Shown piece by piece: positions 1-8,793 of a stretch of DNA of 64,000 bases. Position numbers and translations under genes: made by a program. Numbering within the stretch: the first letter of the stretch is position 1; each line of letters opens with the position of its first letter. The stretch is taken from positions 601,031 to 665,030 of the forward strand of contig NZ_JADIKC010000001.1 of NCBI RefSeq assembly GCF_016905005.1. The letters are read 5' to 3'. The notes under the pieces were generated by a model that saw only the letters and a list, made by a program, of their open reading frames with translations, searched no databases and was not told where the DNA came from. The DNA comes from Dyella kyungheensis (GTDB lineage: Bacteria; Pseudomonadota; Gammaproteobacteria; Xanthomonadales; Rhodanobacteraceae).

Positions 1-929
1 CCGAGCGAGTGGTGACCAACGCCGATCTAGAGAAGATCGTCGAGACCAGTGACGAATGGATTGTCAGCCGTACCGGCATTCAACGCCGCCATATCGCCGC
101 TGAGGGCCAGACCACCGGTGACCTTGCCACCGAGGCCGCGGAACGCGCCCTGGAGGCTGCCGGCGTCAAGGCGTCGGAGCTCGATCTGATCGTGCTCGGC
201 ACGACGACGCCGGACATCATTTTCCCGTCCACCGCCTGTCTTGTGCAGCATCGTCTGGGCGCCAACGGTTGCGCGGCGTTCGACGTCAATGCGGCCTGTT
301 CGGGCTTCGTCTACGCGCTGGGCATTGCCGACAAGTTCATCCGCAGCGGCCAGTCCAAGAAAGTGCTGGTGATCGGCGCGGAAACACTGACCCGCATGGT
401 CGACTGGACCGAGCGCGAAACCTGCGTGCTGTTCGGCGACGGCGCTGGCGCCGTGGTGCTGGAAGCCTCGGAAGAGCCGGGCATCTACGCCACGCTGCTG
501 CATGCCGACGGCGGCTTCAAGCATCTGCTGTACAACCCCGTGGGCGTTTCGGTCGGCTTCAAGGACGAGCCCAACCACGGCGTGCGCATCAACATGGCTG
601 GCCGCGAAGTGTTCAAGGTCGCCGTGAAGACGCTCGACTCGCTGGTCGACGAAACGTTGCAGGCCGCTGGCATGGACGAGTCGCAGATCGACTGGCTGAT
701 TCCGCACCAGGCCAACCTGCGCATCATCGAGGCAACGGCCAAGCGCCTGAAGATGCCGATGGAGCAGGTGATCGTCACCGTGCAGGAACACGCCAACACC
801 TCGTCGGGCTCGGTGCCGCTGGCGCTGGATTACGCGGTGCGTTCGGGCAAGGTCAAGCGTGGGCAGAATCTGCTGCTGGAAGCGTTTGGTGGCGGGTTTA
901 CGTGGGCGTCGGCGCTGCTGCGTTATTGA
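1..929 (+). CDS. fabH: beta-ketoacyl-ACP synthase III (FabH), 5' end outside the window
   Basis: FabH condenses acetyl-CoA with malonyl-ACP to start type II fatty acid synthesis in the cytosol. The reading frame is open from the first bases (…ERVVTNADLEK), and family members begin about 15-20 residues earlier, so the gene is cut by the window edge; the in-frame GTG at position 9 is not a real start. The thiolase-fold catalytic triad is visible: Cys in NAACSGF, His in IPHQANLR and Asn in HANTSSGS. The C-terminus is complete (FGGGFTWASALLRY, TGA at 927-929). A terminator-like hairpin follows at once, so fabH may close one transcript before fabD begins. Confidence 0.97.
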   Translation, partial: ERVVTNADLEKIVETSDEWIVSRTGIQRRHIAAEGQTTGDLATEAAERALEAAGVKASELDLIVLGTTTPDIIFPSTACLVQHRLGANGCAAFDVNAACSGFVYALGIADKFIRSGQSKKVLVIGAETLTRMVDWTERETCVLFGDGAGAVVLEASEEPGIYATLLHADGGFKHLLYNPVGVSVGFKDEPNHGVRINMAGREVFKVAVKTLDSLVDETLQAAGMDESQIDWLIPHQANLRIIEATAKRLKMPMEQVIVTVQEHANTSSGSVPLALDYAVRSGKVKRGQNLLLEAFGGGFTWASALLRY

Positions 930-946
930 TTGCCTCAAGTTCGATG

Positions 947-975
947 AAAGGCCGCCTGCGGGCGGCTTTTTTTTG
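947..975 (+). terminator. rho-independent terminator after fabH
   Basis: A 6-bp GC stem (951-956 with 961-966, GCCGCC/GGCGGC) with a TGCG loop, flanked by AAAG on the left and eight T residues on the right. It lies 18 bases after the fabH stop and is the standard shape of an intrinsic terminator. It implies that fabD has its own promoter or depends on read-through. Confidence 0.85.
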
Positions 976-1101
976 CCCGTCGTTCCGGCGCGGGCCGGAA
1001 ACCCGTAGCGGTGAGCTGCGTTTATCGCGAGCGCCTCCACAGGCTCCTGCGACAACCAAGCCATGCGGCCACTGGATTCCGGCCTGCGCCGGAATGACGG
1101 G
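976..1101. repeat. long REP-like inverted repeat, copy 1 (fabH/fabD gap)
   Basis: The left arm (976-1003, CGTCGTTCCGGC core) and right arm (1075-1101, GCCGGAATGACGGG) are imperfect reverse complements separated by about 70 bases. Each arm is itself a short palindrome built on TTCCGGC/GCCGGAA. The same element recurs at 12390, 34161, 37978, 47366 and 63726. This copy is the most degraded of the two-armed copies: the left arm has mismatches and lacks the ATCCAG block. Confidence 0.8.
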
Positions 1102-1198
1102 AAAGTGAGGCGATCGGGCCCTCTGTGACCAAATACAGCTGCGTATGGCGCTGATTACTGGCACCATTCCGTTTTTCGATTTCAGAAAACCCCTATCC

Positions 1199-2146
1199 AT
1201 GACCGATACCGCCGCCACGCTCGCTTTCGTTTTCCCTGGCCAGGGTTCGCAATCCATGGGCATGCTGGCTGAGCTGGCCGCTGCGCATGCGGAAGTGAAG
1301 GCCACGTTCGACGAGGCATCGCAGGGCGCGGGCATCGACCTGTGGGCGCTCAGCCAGCACGGTCCGGAAGAAGACCTCAACCGCACCGAGAACACGCAGC
1401 CGGCGCTGCTCGCCGCCAGCGTGGCGGTGTGGCGCGTGTGGCAGAAGCTCGGTGGCGCGATGCCGGCGCAGATGTCCGGCCACAGCCTGGGCGAGTACAG
1501 CGCGCTGGTGTGTGCGGGCGCGCTGTCGCTGCACGACGCCGCTGCGCTGGTCGCCGAGCGCGGCCGCCTGATGCAGGCCGCGGTGCCGCCGGGCGTCGGT
1601 GCGATGGCCGCCATCCTCGGTGGCGACGATGCGCAGATCGCGGCAGTGTGCGAGGAAGTCGCGCAGGGCCAGGTGGTATCGCCGGCCAACTTCAACTCGC
1701 CCGGCCAGCTCGTCATCGCGGGCAATGCCGAGGCGGTGGATCGCGCGCTGGCCAAGCTGGCGGAGCAGGGCGTGAAGAAGGCCATCAAGCTCGCTGTGTC
1801 GGTACCTTCGCATTGCGCACTGATGCGCGATGCGGCCGATCGCCTGGGTGAGCGCATGGCGTCGATCGACTGGACGTTGCCGTCGGTGCCGGTGGTGCAG
1901 AACGCCGAAGCGCGCAGCTACGACAACCTGGAAGACATTCGCGGTGCCTTGCAGCGCCAGCTGTACCTGCCGGTGCGCTGGACCCAATGCGTGCAGGCGC
2001 TGGTCGCGGGCGGTGCGACGCGCATCGTTGAAGCTGGCCCGGGCAAGGTGCTGGCCGGCCTTATCAAGCGCATCGACAAGAGCGTGGAAGCGCGCGCCAT
2101 CGGCACGCCGGCCGAGCTGGACGCCGCTCGCGCCGAGTGGGCCTGA
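1199..2146 (+). CDS. fabD: malonyl-CoA:ACP transacylase
   Basis: FabD loads malonyl groups from CoA onto ACP for chain elongation. The 315-residue protein shows the FVFPGQGSQ start typical of the family, the nucleophile Ser96 in GHSLGEY and the catalytic His205 in SVPSHC. The frame is open upstream to 1145, but the ATG at 1199 places MTDTAATLAFVFPGQ exactly where the family begins; no strong Shine-Dalgarno is visible before it. It lies between fabH and fabG as in many gammaproteobacterial fab clusters. The gap before it carries a terminator and a REP-like repeat, so an independent promoter is likely, but none could be fixed. Confidence 0.97.
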   Translation: MTDTAATLAFVFPGQGSQSMGMLAELAAAHAEVKATFDEASQGAGIDLWALSQHGPEEDLNRTENTQPALLAASVAVWRVWQKLGGAMPAQMSGHSLGEYSALVCAGALSLHDAAALVAERGRLMQAAVPPGVGAMAAILGGDDAQIAAVCEEVAQGQVVSPANFNSPGQLVIAGNAEAVDRALAKLAEQGVKKAIKLAVSVPSHCALMRDAADRLGERMASIDWTLPSVPVVQNAEARSYDNLEDIRGALQRQLYLPVRWTQCVQALVAGGATRIVEAGPGKVLAGLIKRIDKSVEARAIGTPAELDAARAEWA

Positions 2147-2175
2147 TTTCCCGCATCTTCCAACGATTCATGCGA

Positions 2176-2195
2176 CTGGACGGCTCGACGTCCAG
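2176..2195 (+). other. small hairpin before the fabG ribosome binding site
   Basis: A 7-bp perfect stem (CTGGACG at 2176-2182 with CGTCCAG at 2189-2195) and a 6-base loop lie in the 69-bp fabD-fabG gap. They end 6 bases before the AAAGGA ribosome binding site of fabG. No T tract follows, so it is not a terminator. It could influence RNA stability or fabG translation, but that is not shown. Confidence 0.4.
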
Positions 2196-2215
2196 CCATC
2201 CAAAGGAAACGACAG

Positions 2216-2959
2216 ATGAGCAAGACACTGCAAGGTGAGATCGCCCTCGTCACGGGTGCCAGCCGCGGCATCGGTGCCGCCATTGCCGATGAACTGGCCG
2301 CGCAGGGCGCCACCGTCATCGGTACCGCGACCAGCGACAGCGGCGCCGCCGCGATCGGCGAACGCCTTGCCGCGCACGGCGGCCATGGCCGCATGCTCAA
2401 CGTGACCGACGGTGCTTCCATCGATGCGCTCATCGATGGCATCGCAAAGGAATTCGGCCCGGTCTCGATCCTGGTGAACAACGCCGGCATCACCCGCGAC
2501 CAGCTGCTGATGCGCATGCGCGACGACGACTGGCAGGCGATTCTCGATACCAATCTCACCTCGGTGTACCGCGCCTCCAAGGCGGTGATGCGCGGCATGA
2601 TGAAGGCGCGCAAGGGCCGCATCATTTCGATTGCCTCGGTGGTCGGCGTCACCGGCAATCCGGGCCAGTCCAACTATGCGGCGGCCAAGGCCGGCATCAT
2701 TGCGTTCTCCAAGTCGCTGGCGCGCGAGATCGGTTCGCGCGGCATCACCGTGAACGTGGTGGCGCCGGGCTTCATCGACACCGACATGACGCGTTCGCTG
2801 CCCGAGGACGCCCGTCAGGCGCTGCTGGGCCAGATCGCGCTGGGTCACCTGGGCGAAGCGACGGATATTGCGAAGGCCGTGGGCTTCCTGGCCTCCCCGT
2901 CGGCGGCCTACATCACCGGCGAGACGCTGCATGTGAACGGCGGCATGTACATGCCCTAA
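2216..2959 (+). CDS. fabG: 3-oxoacyl-ACP reductase
   Basis: FabG reduces beta-ketoacyl-ACP with NADPH in each elongation cycle. The 247-residue short-chain dehydrogenase has the TGASRGIG cofactor loop (residues 13-20), the NNAG motif (88-91) and the catalytic set Asn113, Ser141, Tyr154 and Lys158 (YAAAK). It ends in the usual GETLHVNGGMYMP. A good AAAGGA ribosome binding site lies 9 bases before the ATG. It sits between fabD and acpP, the standard order, and is very likely co-transcribed with fabD. Confidence 0.98.
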   Translation: MSKTLQGEIALVTGASRGIGAAIADELAAQGATVIGTATSDSGAAAIGERLAAHGGHGRMLNVTDGASIDALIDGIAKEFGPVSILVNNAGITRDQLLMRMRDDDWQAILDTNLTSVYRASKAVMRGMMKARKGRIISIASVVGVTGNPGQSNYAAAKAGIIAFSKSLAREIGSRGITVNVVAPGFIDTDMTRSLPEDARQALLGQIALGHLGEATDIAKAVGFLASPSAAYITGETLHVNGGMYMP

Positions 2960-3262
2960 GTCGTGAAGAAAGGGCCGCAAGCCCTTCTCGCGTCCTTCAT
3001 TGTCTGAAATGGCCGGATGGCCTGCCAGCCCTGCTGGCAGGCGGTTTGGCGCGCCGGCGCGGGCCGGCTTAACACGGAGTTGTCGCAAGCTACATCGTTT
3101 TAGGCGACAATTGCTTCTTTCGCGCCGGTCCCGTGGCCTGCGTATCACCATTGCTGGCGGATCATGGCGGCCTTGCGGCTTAACCACTACAATCCGCCGG
3201 CCATATGTCGGCCTTATGTCCGGCGTTGATCAGGTAACTACTCCTTGGGAGGTATTGGCAAC
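2960..3262 (+). other. 303-bp fabG-acpP intergenic region
   Basis: No gene is visible here. It holds a short GGGC/GCCC hairpin (about 2968-2985), a perfect 9-bp stem at 3020-3042 (GCCTGCCAG, 5-base loop, CTGGCAGGC) without a T tract, and an inverted pair TTGTCGC (3080-3086)/GCGACAA (3104-3110). A TACAAT hexamer at 3188-3193 resembles a -10 box, but no good -35 lies 16-18 bases upstream. The length and content suit a separate promoter and leader for acpP, one of the most highly expressed fab genes; that is inference. Confidence 0.5.
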
Positions 3263-3502
3263 ATGAGCACCATCGAAGAGCGCGTCAAGAAAATCGTCAT
3301 CGAGCAGCTGGGCGTGAAGGAAGAGGAAGTCACGGCGAACGCTTCGTTCGTGGACGATCTGGGCGCTGATTCGCTGGACACCGTCGAGCTGGTCATGGCC
3401 CTCGAGGAAGAGTTCGAGACCGAGATTCCGGACGAAGAGGCCGAGAAGATCACCACGGTGCAGCAGGCTGTTGACTACATCAAGGCCCACACCAAGGAGT
3501 GA
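3263..3502 (+). CDS. acpP: acyl carrier protein
   Basis: AcpP carries growing acyl chains on a 4'-phosphopantetheine arm. The 79-residue acidic protein has the attachment Ser37 in [11 protein letters not shown]. The start at 3263 ([10 protein letters not shown]) matches the family and follows GGGAGG at 3247-3252; the in-frame start at 3245 would add six unlikely residues and overlap that ribosome binding site. It lies between fabG and fabF as in E. coli. A terminator follows at 3553-3580. Confidence 0.98.
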   Translation: MSTIEERVKKIVIEQLGVKEEEVTANASFVDDLGADSLDTVELVMALEEEFETEIPDEEAEKITTVQQAVDYIKAHTKE

Positions 3503-3552
3503 TCGCTCTGCTGCGACGACGCCATGCGTCTGTCCACTAGCGATACCGGAAG

Positions 3553-3580
3553 CTGCGCCACATTGGCGCAGTTTTCGTTT
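3553..3580 (+). terminator. terminator or attenuator after acpP
   Basis: A perfect 8-bp stem, CTGCGCCA (3553-3560) and TGGCGCAG (3564-3571), with a CAT loop is followed by TTTTCGTTT. It would end or attenuate the acpP transcript before fabF, giving an abundant short acpP mRNA; that consequence is inferred. Confidence 0.8.
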
Positions 3581-3709
3581 CTGCATTTTGCAACGTCCTG
3601 TCCCGTATGGTGCGCACGGCGCACTGCACGGCCCGGATGACGTGGCCACGAATGACGCAGATTGCCTGCCGCCATCGATAGAGCCACGGATACACAAGGG
3701 AACATCAGC

Positions 3710-4948
3710 ATGAGCAAACGACGTGTGGTTGTAACCGGGCTGGGCATCATTTCCCCGGTCGGCAACGATGTCACGACGGCCTGGGACAACATCCTCAAGG
3801 GCGTCAGCGGCATCGGTGAGGTTACCCATTTCGACGCCACCGCCTATGCCACGCGCATCGCCGGTCAGGTACGTGATTTCGATCCGGCGCAGTGGATTGC
3901 CCCGAAAGAGATCAAGAAGATGGATCCGTTCATCCATTACGGCATCGCCGCGGGCACGCAAGCCCTGCGCGATTCCGGCCTGGAAGTGACGGAAGCGAAC
4001 GCGCCGCGCATCGGCGTGGCCGTGGCGGCCGGCATCGGCGGCCTGCATACCATCGAACATACGTCGATCGAACTGCACGACAAGGGACCGCGTCGCGTGT
4101 CGCCGTTCTTCGTGCCGTCCTCGATCATCAACATGGTGTCCGGTCACCTGTCGATCATGTACGGCCTCAAGGGCCCGAACATCGCCTGCGTCACCGCCTG
4201 CACCACCGGTACGCACAACATCGGCCTGGCCGCGCGCATGATCCAGTACGGCGATGCCGACGTGATGATCGCCGGCGGCGCCGAGTTCGCCACCACTGGC
4301 ACGGCGATGGCGGGCTTCTGCTCGGCCAAGGCCATGTCCACCCGCAACGATGAGCCGACCAAGGCCAGCCGTCCGTGGGACAAGGATCGCGACGGTTTCG
4401 TGCTGTCCGACGGCGCCGGCGTGCTGGTGCTGGAAGAGTACGAACACGCCAAGGCACGCGGCGCGAAGATCTACGCGGAGCTGGTCGGTTTCGGCATGAG
4501 CGGCGACGCGTTCCACATCACCGCCCCGAGCGAAGGTGGCGAAGGTGCGGCGCGCAGCATGGATACGGCGCTGAAGGACGGCCATCTGAACCCGACCGAC
4601 GTGCAGTACGTCAACGCGCACGGCACCTCCACGCCGCTGGGCGACCTGGGTGAAGTGCTGGCCGCCAAGCGCGTGTTCGGCGATCACGCCTACAAGCTGG
4701 CGATGAGCTCGACCAAGTCGGCCACCGGTCACCTGCTGGGTGCGGCTGGCGGCGTGGAAGCGATCTTCACCATCCTGGCCCTGCGCGACCAGGTGCTGCC
4801 GCCGACGATCAACCTGGACGAGCCGGGCGAAGGCTGCGACCTGGATTTCGTGCCGCACACCGCGCGCGAAGCGAAGTTCGACGTGGCCATCTCCAACTCG
4901 TTCGGCTTCGGCGGCACCAACGGCACGTTGGCATTCCGTCGCATTTGA
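3710..4948 (+). CDS. fabF: beta-ketoacyl-ACP synthase II
   Basis: FabF catalyses the condensation step of fatty acid elongation. The 412-residue protein has the nucleophile Cys164 in the [12 protein letters not shown] segment and the two catalytic histidines in [11 protein letters not shown] and [13 protein letters not shown]. The start at 3710 ([12 protein letters not shown]) follows AAGGGA and matches the family; the frame open from 3662 is upstream leader. The last codons overlap the TTG start proposed for pabB, as expected for the gammaproteobacterial fabF-pabB/pabC-mltG-tmk-holB run. Confidence 0.97.
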   Translation: MSKRRVVVTGLGIISPVGNDVTTAWDNILKGVSGIGEVTHFDATAYATRIAGQVRDFDPAQWIAPKEIKKMDPFIHYGIAAGTQALRDSGLEVTEANAPRIGVAVAAGIGGLHTIEHTSIELHDKGPRRVSPFFVPSSIINMVSGHLSIMYGLKGPNIACVTACTTGTHNIGLAARMIQYGDADVMIAGGAEFATTGTAMAGFCSAKAMSTRNDEPTKASRPWDKDRDGFVLSDGAGVLVLEEYEHAKARGAKIYAELVGFGMSGDAFHITAPSEGGEGAARSMDTALKDGHLNPTDVQYVNAHGTSTPLGDLGEVLAAKRVFGDHAYKLAMSSTKSATGHLLGAAGGVEAIFTILALRDQVLPPTINLDEPGEGCDLDFVPHTAREAKFDVAISNSFGFGGTNGTLAFRRI

Positions 4949-6306
4949 GCGACGTGACAACGTTTGTTCGGCGTACCTTGCACGGCCGGCGCGATCTCCT
5001 CGCGCCGGCCGCTGCATTTCCGGCGCGCTATCCGGGCCTGCTGCAGAGTGTGACCCACGGTACGCCACAGGCGCGCTACGACATCCTGTTTGCGTTCCCG
5101 CAGGAGACGCTGTCGTTGCTGGCCGATGGCCGGCTAATCGATGGTCGCGGGCTCGCGCAGGAAGGCCGTTTTCTCGACGCGCTCGACCATGCGTGGCGCG
5201 ACGCGCGTGCACCGCGCGATGCCTCAAGCGACCTGCCGTTCCATGGCGGCTGGCTGCTGCTGATGAATTACGAGCTGGTCGGCGAGATCGAGGCGCGGTT
5301 GCGCCTGCGACCATCGGAAGCATTGCCGACGGCGATGGCATTGCGTTGTCCTGCCGCGGTGATCGTCGACCACGCCCGCGGTTGCACCGTGCTGGTGGCG
5401 GAGGAGGGACATCCGTCCCTGCTCGATGCGATGGAAGCCGATCTTCAAGTTAACCTCGACCTTGCAGCGCTTCCCGCACCGACCCGTTGTGGCGAAGACG
5501 ATCCGTCGTTGTTCCTCGATGGCGTGGCGCGCATCCACGAACACCTGCATGCCGGCGACATCTTCCAGGTGAATCTCTCACGGGCATGGCATGCGCATTA
5601 CGCGACGCCACCGGCGCCCGCGCAGTTGTACCAATCGTTGCGACAAGCCAATCCTGCACCGTTCGCCGGTTTGTTCCAGCAGCCGGCATGGGCGGTGGTG
5701 AGTTCGTCGCCGGAGCGGCTGGTGGAAGTGCGCGATGGCCTGGCGCAGACGCGTCCGATTGCCGGCACGCGTCCGCGTACGCCGGGCGACGACGACGTGG
5801 CGCGTATCCGCGAACTCAGCACGCATCCCAAGGAGCGCGCCGAGCACGTGATGCTGATCGACCTGGAGCGCAACGACCTGGGCCGCGTATGCGTGCCAGG
5901 CACGGTCGAGGTCGACGAGCTGATGGTGGTGGAAAGCTACGCGCACGTGCATCACATCGTGTCCAACGTGCGTGGACGTTTGCGCGCTGAAGTGACACCG
6001 GGCGAAGTGATTGCCGCGACGTTTCCGGGCGGCACCATCACCGGTTGCCCCAAGGTGCGCTGCATGGAAATCATCGCCGCGTTGGAAGACGCGCCGCGTG
6101 GTGCCTATACCGGCGCGCTTGGCTATCTGGATCGGAACGGCGACCTGGATCTCAATATCCTTATCCGCACGTTCACGCTGGTTGGCCAGGACGTTACTTT
6201 CCGCGCCGGCGCCGGCATCGTGGCCGATTCGGTGGCGGAGAAGGAACTGGACGAGACGCGCGCCAAGGCACGCGGCCTGTTGCGCGCCCTGGGAGTGCAG
6301 GGCTGA
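4945..6306 (+). CDS. pabB: aminodeoxychorismate synthase component I
   Basis: PabB converts chorismate and ammonia to 4-amino-4-deoxychorismate on the way to p-aminobenzoate and folate. Chorismate-enzyme motifs are clear: [24 protein letters not shown], and [20 protein letters not shown] near the C-terminus. The N-terminal half is more variable. The longest frame starts at a TTG whose last two bases belong to the fabF TGA stop (TTGA overlap), giving 453 residues; a GTG at 4954 is an alternative, so the exact start is open. A glutamine amidotransferase partner (PabA) is not in the window. pabC follows with an ATGA overlap, which supports coupled translation. Confidence 0.93.
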   Translation: MSDVTTFVRRTLHGRRDLLAPAAAFPARYPGLLQSVTHGTPQARYDILFAFPQETLSLLADGRLIDGRGLAQEGRFLDALDHAWRDARAPRDASSDLPFHGGWLLLMNYELVGEIEARLRLRPSEALPTAMALRCPAAVIVDHARGCTVLVAEEGHPSLLDAMEADLQVNLDLAALPAPTRCGEDDPSLFLDGVARIHEHLHAGDIFQVNLSRAWHAHYATPPAPAQLYQSLRQANPAPFAGLFQQPAWAVVSSSPERLVEVRDGLAQTRPIAGTRPRTPGDDDVARIRELSTHPKERAEHVMLIDLERNDLGRVCVPGTVEVDELMVVESYAHVHHIVSNVRGRLRAEVTPGEVIAATFPGGTITGCPKVRCMEIIAALEDAPRGAYTGALGYLDRNGDLDLNILIRTFTLVGQDVTFRAGAGIVADSVAEKELDETRAKARGLLRALGVQG

Positions 6307-7130
6307 TGTCCGCCCGCCTGCTGGTCAACGGCGAGCCGTCGACCACTGTGTCGGCCTTCGATCGCGGCTTGTCCTACGGCGACGGGCTGTTTGAAACGAT
6401 TCGTTTCGTGCGTGGCGTGGCGCCGCTCTGGGAGCGGCACATGGCGCGCTTGCACGAGGGTTGCCTACGCTTGCGTCAACCGTTGCCCGATGAGGAAACG
6501 CTGCTGCGCGAAGCGGGCAGGGTGATCGACGGAACCGAACACGCCGTCGTGCGCATCACCTTGACGCGCGGCGTAGGGGAGCGGGGCTATGCGCCGCCTC
6601 CGGCGCGCGCGCCAACCCGCATCGTGGCTGGCTTCGACGCGCCTGTCATGAGTGGCGATGCGTATGCGGCGGGTCTGCGTGTGCGCTGGTGTGAGACGCA
6701 GCTGGCCGCGCAGCCGCTGCTGGCTGGCCTCAAGCACCTCAATCGGCTGGAGCAGGTGTTGGCGCGTGCTGAGTGGTCCGATCCGGCCATCGGCGAAGGC
6801 CTGCTCCGCGACCTGGATGGGCGGCTGATCTCAGGCACCATGACCAATCTGTTCGCCGTGCTTGGGGGCGTGCTGGTGACGCCGGCGCTGGATCGCTGCG
6901 GCGTGGCAGGCGTGGCGCGTGCGGAAGTTCTCACCCACCAGCCCGAGGCGCAGGTGCGCGACATGCATCCGGCCGAACTGGCCAACGCCAGCGAGCTTTT
7001 TCTCAGCTCCAGCGTGCGAGGCATTTTGCCTGTTCAGGCCGTGGGCGATACCGTGTATGTTCCGGGGCCGGTCACCCGTGCTTTGCAACGGCATTGGTGC
7101 GGCCTGGGTTTTCCGATGGAGCAGGCATGA
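6306..7130 (+). CDS. pabC: aminodeoxychorismate lyase
   Basis: PabC removes pyruvate from aminodeoxychorismate to give p-aminobenzoate. It is a 274-residue class IV PLP enzyme; the Schiff-base lysine is Lys143 in GLKHLNRLEQ, and the family segments SYGDGLFETIR, SGTMTNLF and ELFLSSSVRG are present. The ATG shares bases with the pabB stop (ATGA at 6305-6308 region), which fixes the start. Its own TGA overlaps the ATG of mltG in the same way. Known gene order pabC-mltG-tmk-holB supports the call over a D-amino acid or branched-chain transaminase. Confidence 0.94.
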   Translation: MSARLLVNGEPSTTVSAFDRGLSYGDGLFETIRFVRGVAPLWERHMARLHEGCLRLRQPLPDEETLLREAGRVIDGTEHAVVRITLTRGVGERGYAPPPARAPTRIVAGFDAPVMSGDAYAAGLRVRWCETQLAAQPLLAGLKHLNRLEQVLARAEWSDPAIGEGLLRDLDGRLISGTMTNLFAVLGGVLVTPALDRCGVAGVARAEVLTHQPEAQVRDMHPAELANASELFLSSSVRGILPVQAVGDTVYVPGPVTRALQRHWCGLGFPMEQA

Positions 7131-8164
7131 GTCGACACAAGATGCAGGGACGGGCGCTATGGCGCGGCTTGATCGTGCTGGTGTTGCTGGCGATCGCCGG
7201 CGGCCTCGTCTACGGCTGGATGGACTATCAACGTTTCGTCGGCACGCCGCTGACGGTGTCGGCCGAGGCGCCCAGCGTCGATGTGGCCAAGGGCAGCAGC
7301 CTGCGCGATGTGGTCGGCCAATTGCATGAGCAGCATGCGACGAATACACACCCGCTGTACTGGCGCGTGCTGGCCGAACAGTTGCGCGTCGCCGGCCGCC
7401 TGCATGCGGGCGAATACGCGCTGACGGCCGGCATTACGCCGCGCGACCTGCTGCTGAACATGGCGGCGGGCAGGGTGGTGCAACGCAACTTCACCATCGT
7501 GGACGGCTGGAATTTCCACGAACTGCGCCAGGCCCTGGCCAAGGCCGACAAGCTGAAGCAGGACGCCGCCAGCCTGGACGACGAAGCGCTGATGGCGAAG
7601 ATCGGCGCGCCGGGCGAAATGCCCGAGGGGCGTTTTCTGCCCGAAACCTATGCCTATGTGAAAGGCGACAGCGATCTGGACGTCCTGCGCCGCGCGCATG
7701 CCGCAATGACCAAGCTGCTCGATGCGCAGTGGTCGAAGCGCGACACCCAAGTGCCGCTGGCAACGCCGTACGACGCGCTGATCCTTGCCTCCATCGTGGA
7801 GAAGGAAACCGGCCGCGCCGACGAGCGGCCGCGCATCGCCGGCGTGTTCATCCGCCGCCTGCAGAGCCACATGCTGCTGCAGACCGATCCCTCCGTGATC
7901 TACGGCATGGGCGACACGTATACGGGCAACATCCACAAGTCCGATCTCACCACCGACACGCCGTACAACACCTATACGCGCGCCGGCCTGCCGCCGACGC
8001 CCATCGCCATGCCGGGCAAGCCGGCCATCGAAGCGGCGCTGCATCCCGCCTCCGGCAACGAGCTTTACTTCGTGGCGCGCGGCGACGGCACGCATGTGTT
8101 CTCCAGTACGCTGGACGAACACAATCGGAACGTGGCCTGTTTTCAGCTGAAGCGATGCCAATGA
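7127..8164 (+). CDS. mltG: endolytic murein transglycosylase MltG (YceG-like)
   Basis: MltG cleaves nascent glycan strands at the inner membrane and sets their length. The 345-residue protein has one N-terminal membrane segment (about residues 12-30), a LysM-like region, and a YceG catalytic domain. The catalytic glutamate is Glu225 in ASIVEKETG; LPETY, LQTDPSVIYG and the YNTYTRAGLPPTPI block are conserved. The ATG overlaps the pabC stop (ATGA). It lies in its usual place before tmk. Confidence 0.95.
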   Translation: MSRHKMQGRALWRGLIVLVLLAIAGGLVYGWMDYQRFVGTPLTVSAEAPSVDVAKGSSLRDVVGQLHEQHATNTHPLYWRVLAEQLRVAGRLHAGEYALTAGITPRDLLLNMAAGRVVQRNFTIVDGWNFHELRQALAKADKLKQDAASLDDEALMAKIGAPGEMPEGRFLPETYAYVKGDSDLDVLRRAHAAMTKLLDAQWSKRDTQVPLATPYDALILASIVEKETGRADERPRIAGVFIRRLQSHMLLQTDPSVIYGMGDTYTGNIHKSDLTTDTPYNTYTRAGLPPTPIAMPGKPAIEAALHPASGNELYFVARGDGTHVFSSTLDEHNRNVACFQLKRCQ

Positions 8165-8793
8165 CGCGCGGAAAACTCATCACGCTCGAAGGCGGCGAAG
8201 GCGCCGGCAAGAGCACGCTGCTGGCGGGCCTGCAGAAGCATCTGCTGGCGCAGGGCGTCGCGCTGGTGCAGACGCGCGAACCCGGCGGCACGCCGCTGGG
8301 CGAGGCAGTGCGCGCCATCGTGCTCGATCCCGTGCATCGCGAGATGTGCGCGGAATCGGAATTGCTGCTGATGTTCGCCTCGCGCGCGCAGCTGGTGCGC
8401 GAATGCGTCGAGCCCGCGCTCGCTGCCGGGCAGTGGGTGTTGTGCGATCGCTTCACCGACGCGAGCTATGCCTATCAGGGCGGTGGCCGTGGCGTGCCGA
8501 ACGAGCGCATCGCCACGCTGGAGCAATGGGCTACCGGCGGCCTGACGCCCGATCTCACCTTGCTGCTCGATCTTCCCGTGGCCACTGGCCGTGCTCGCGC
8601 CGCGGGCCGTGGCGAAGCCGATCGCATCGAAGTGGAAGGCGACACGTTCTTCGAGCGCGTGCGTGCCGCTTATCGTGCGCGCGCCGCCGCCGAGCCGCAG
8701 CGCTTCCGCCTCATCGATGCGACGCTGACACCGCCGGAAGTGCTGGCTGCGGCCATCGATGCCACGCGTCATTTGTTCGGAGCGCCGGCATGA
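8161..8793 (+). CDS. tmk: thymidylate kinase
   Basis: Tmk phosphorylates dTMP to dTDP with ATP. The 210-residue protein has the P-loop GGEGAGKST, the REPGGTPLGE motif and the CDRFTDASYAYQGGGR segment that binds the nucleotide. An ATG at 8161 overlaps the mltG stop (ATGA) and is chosen; an ATG two codons earlier (8155) is possible. The next gene, holB, overlaps its stop in the same pattern. Confidence 0.96.
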   Translation: MTRGKLITLEGGEGAGKSTLLAGLQKHLLAQGVALVQTREPGGTPLGEAVRAIVLDPVHREMCAESELLLMFASRAQLVRECVEPALAAGQWVLCDRFTDASYAYQGGGRGVPNERIATLEQWATGGLTPDLTLLLDLPVATGRARAAGRGEADRIEVEGDTFFERVRAAYRARAAAEPQRFRLIDATLTPPEVLAAAIDATRHLFGAPA

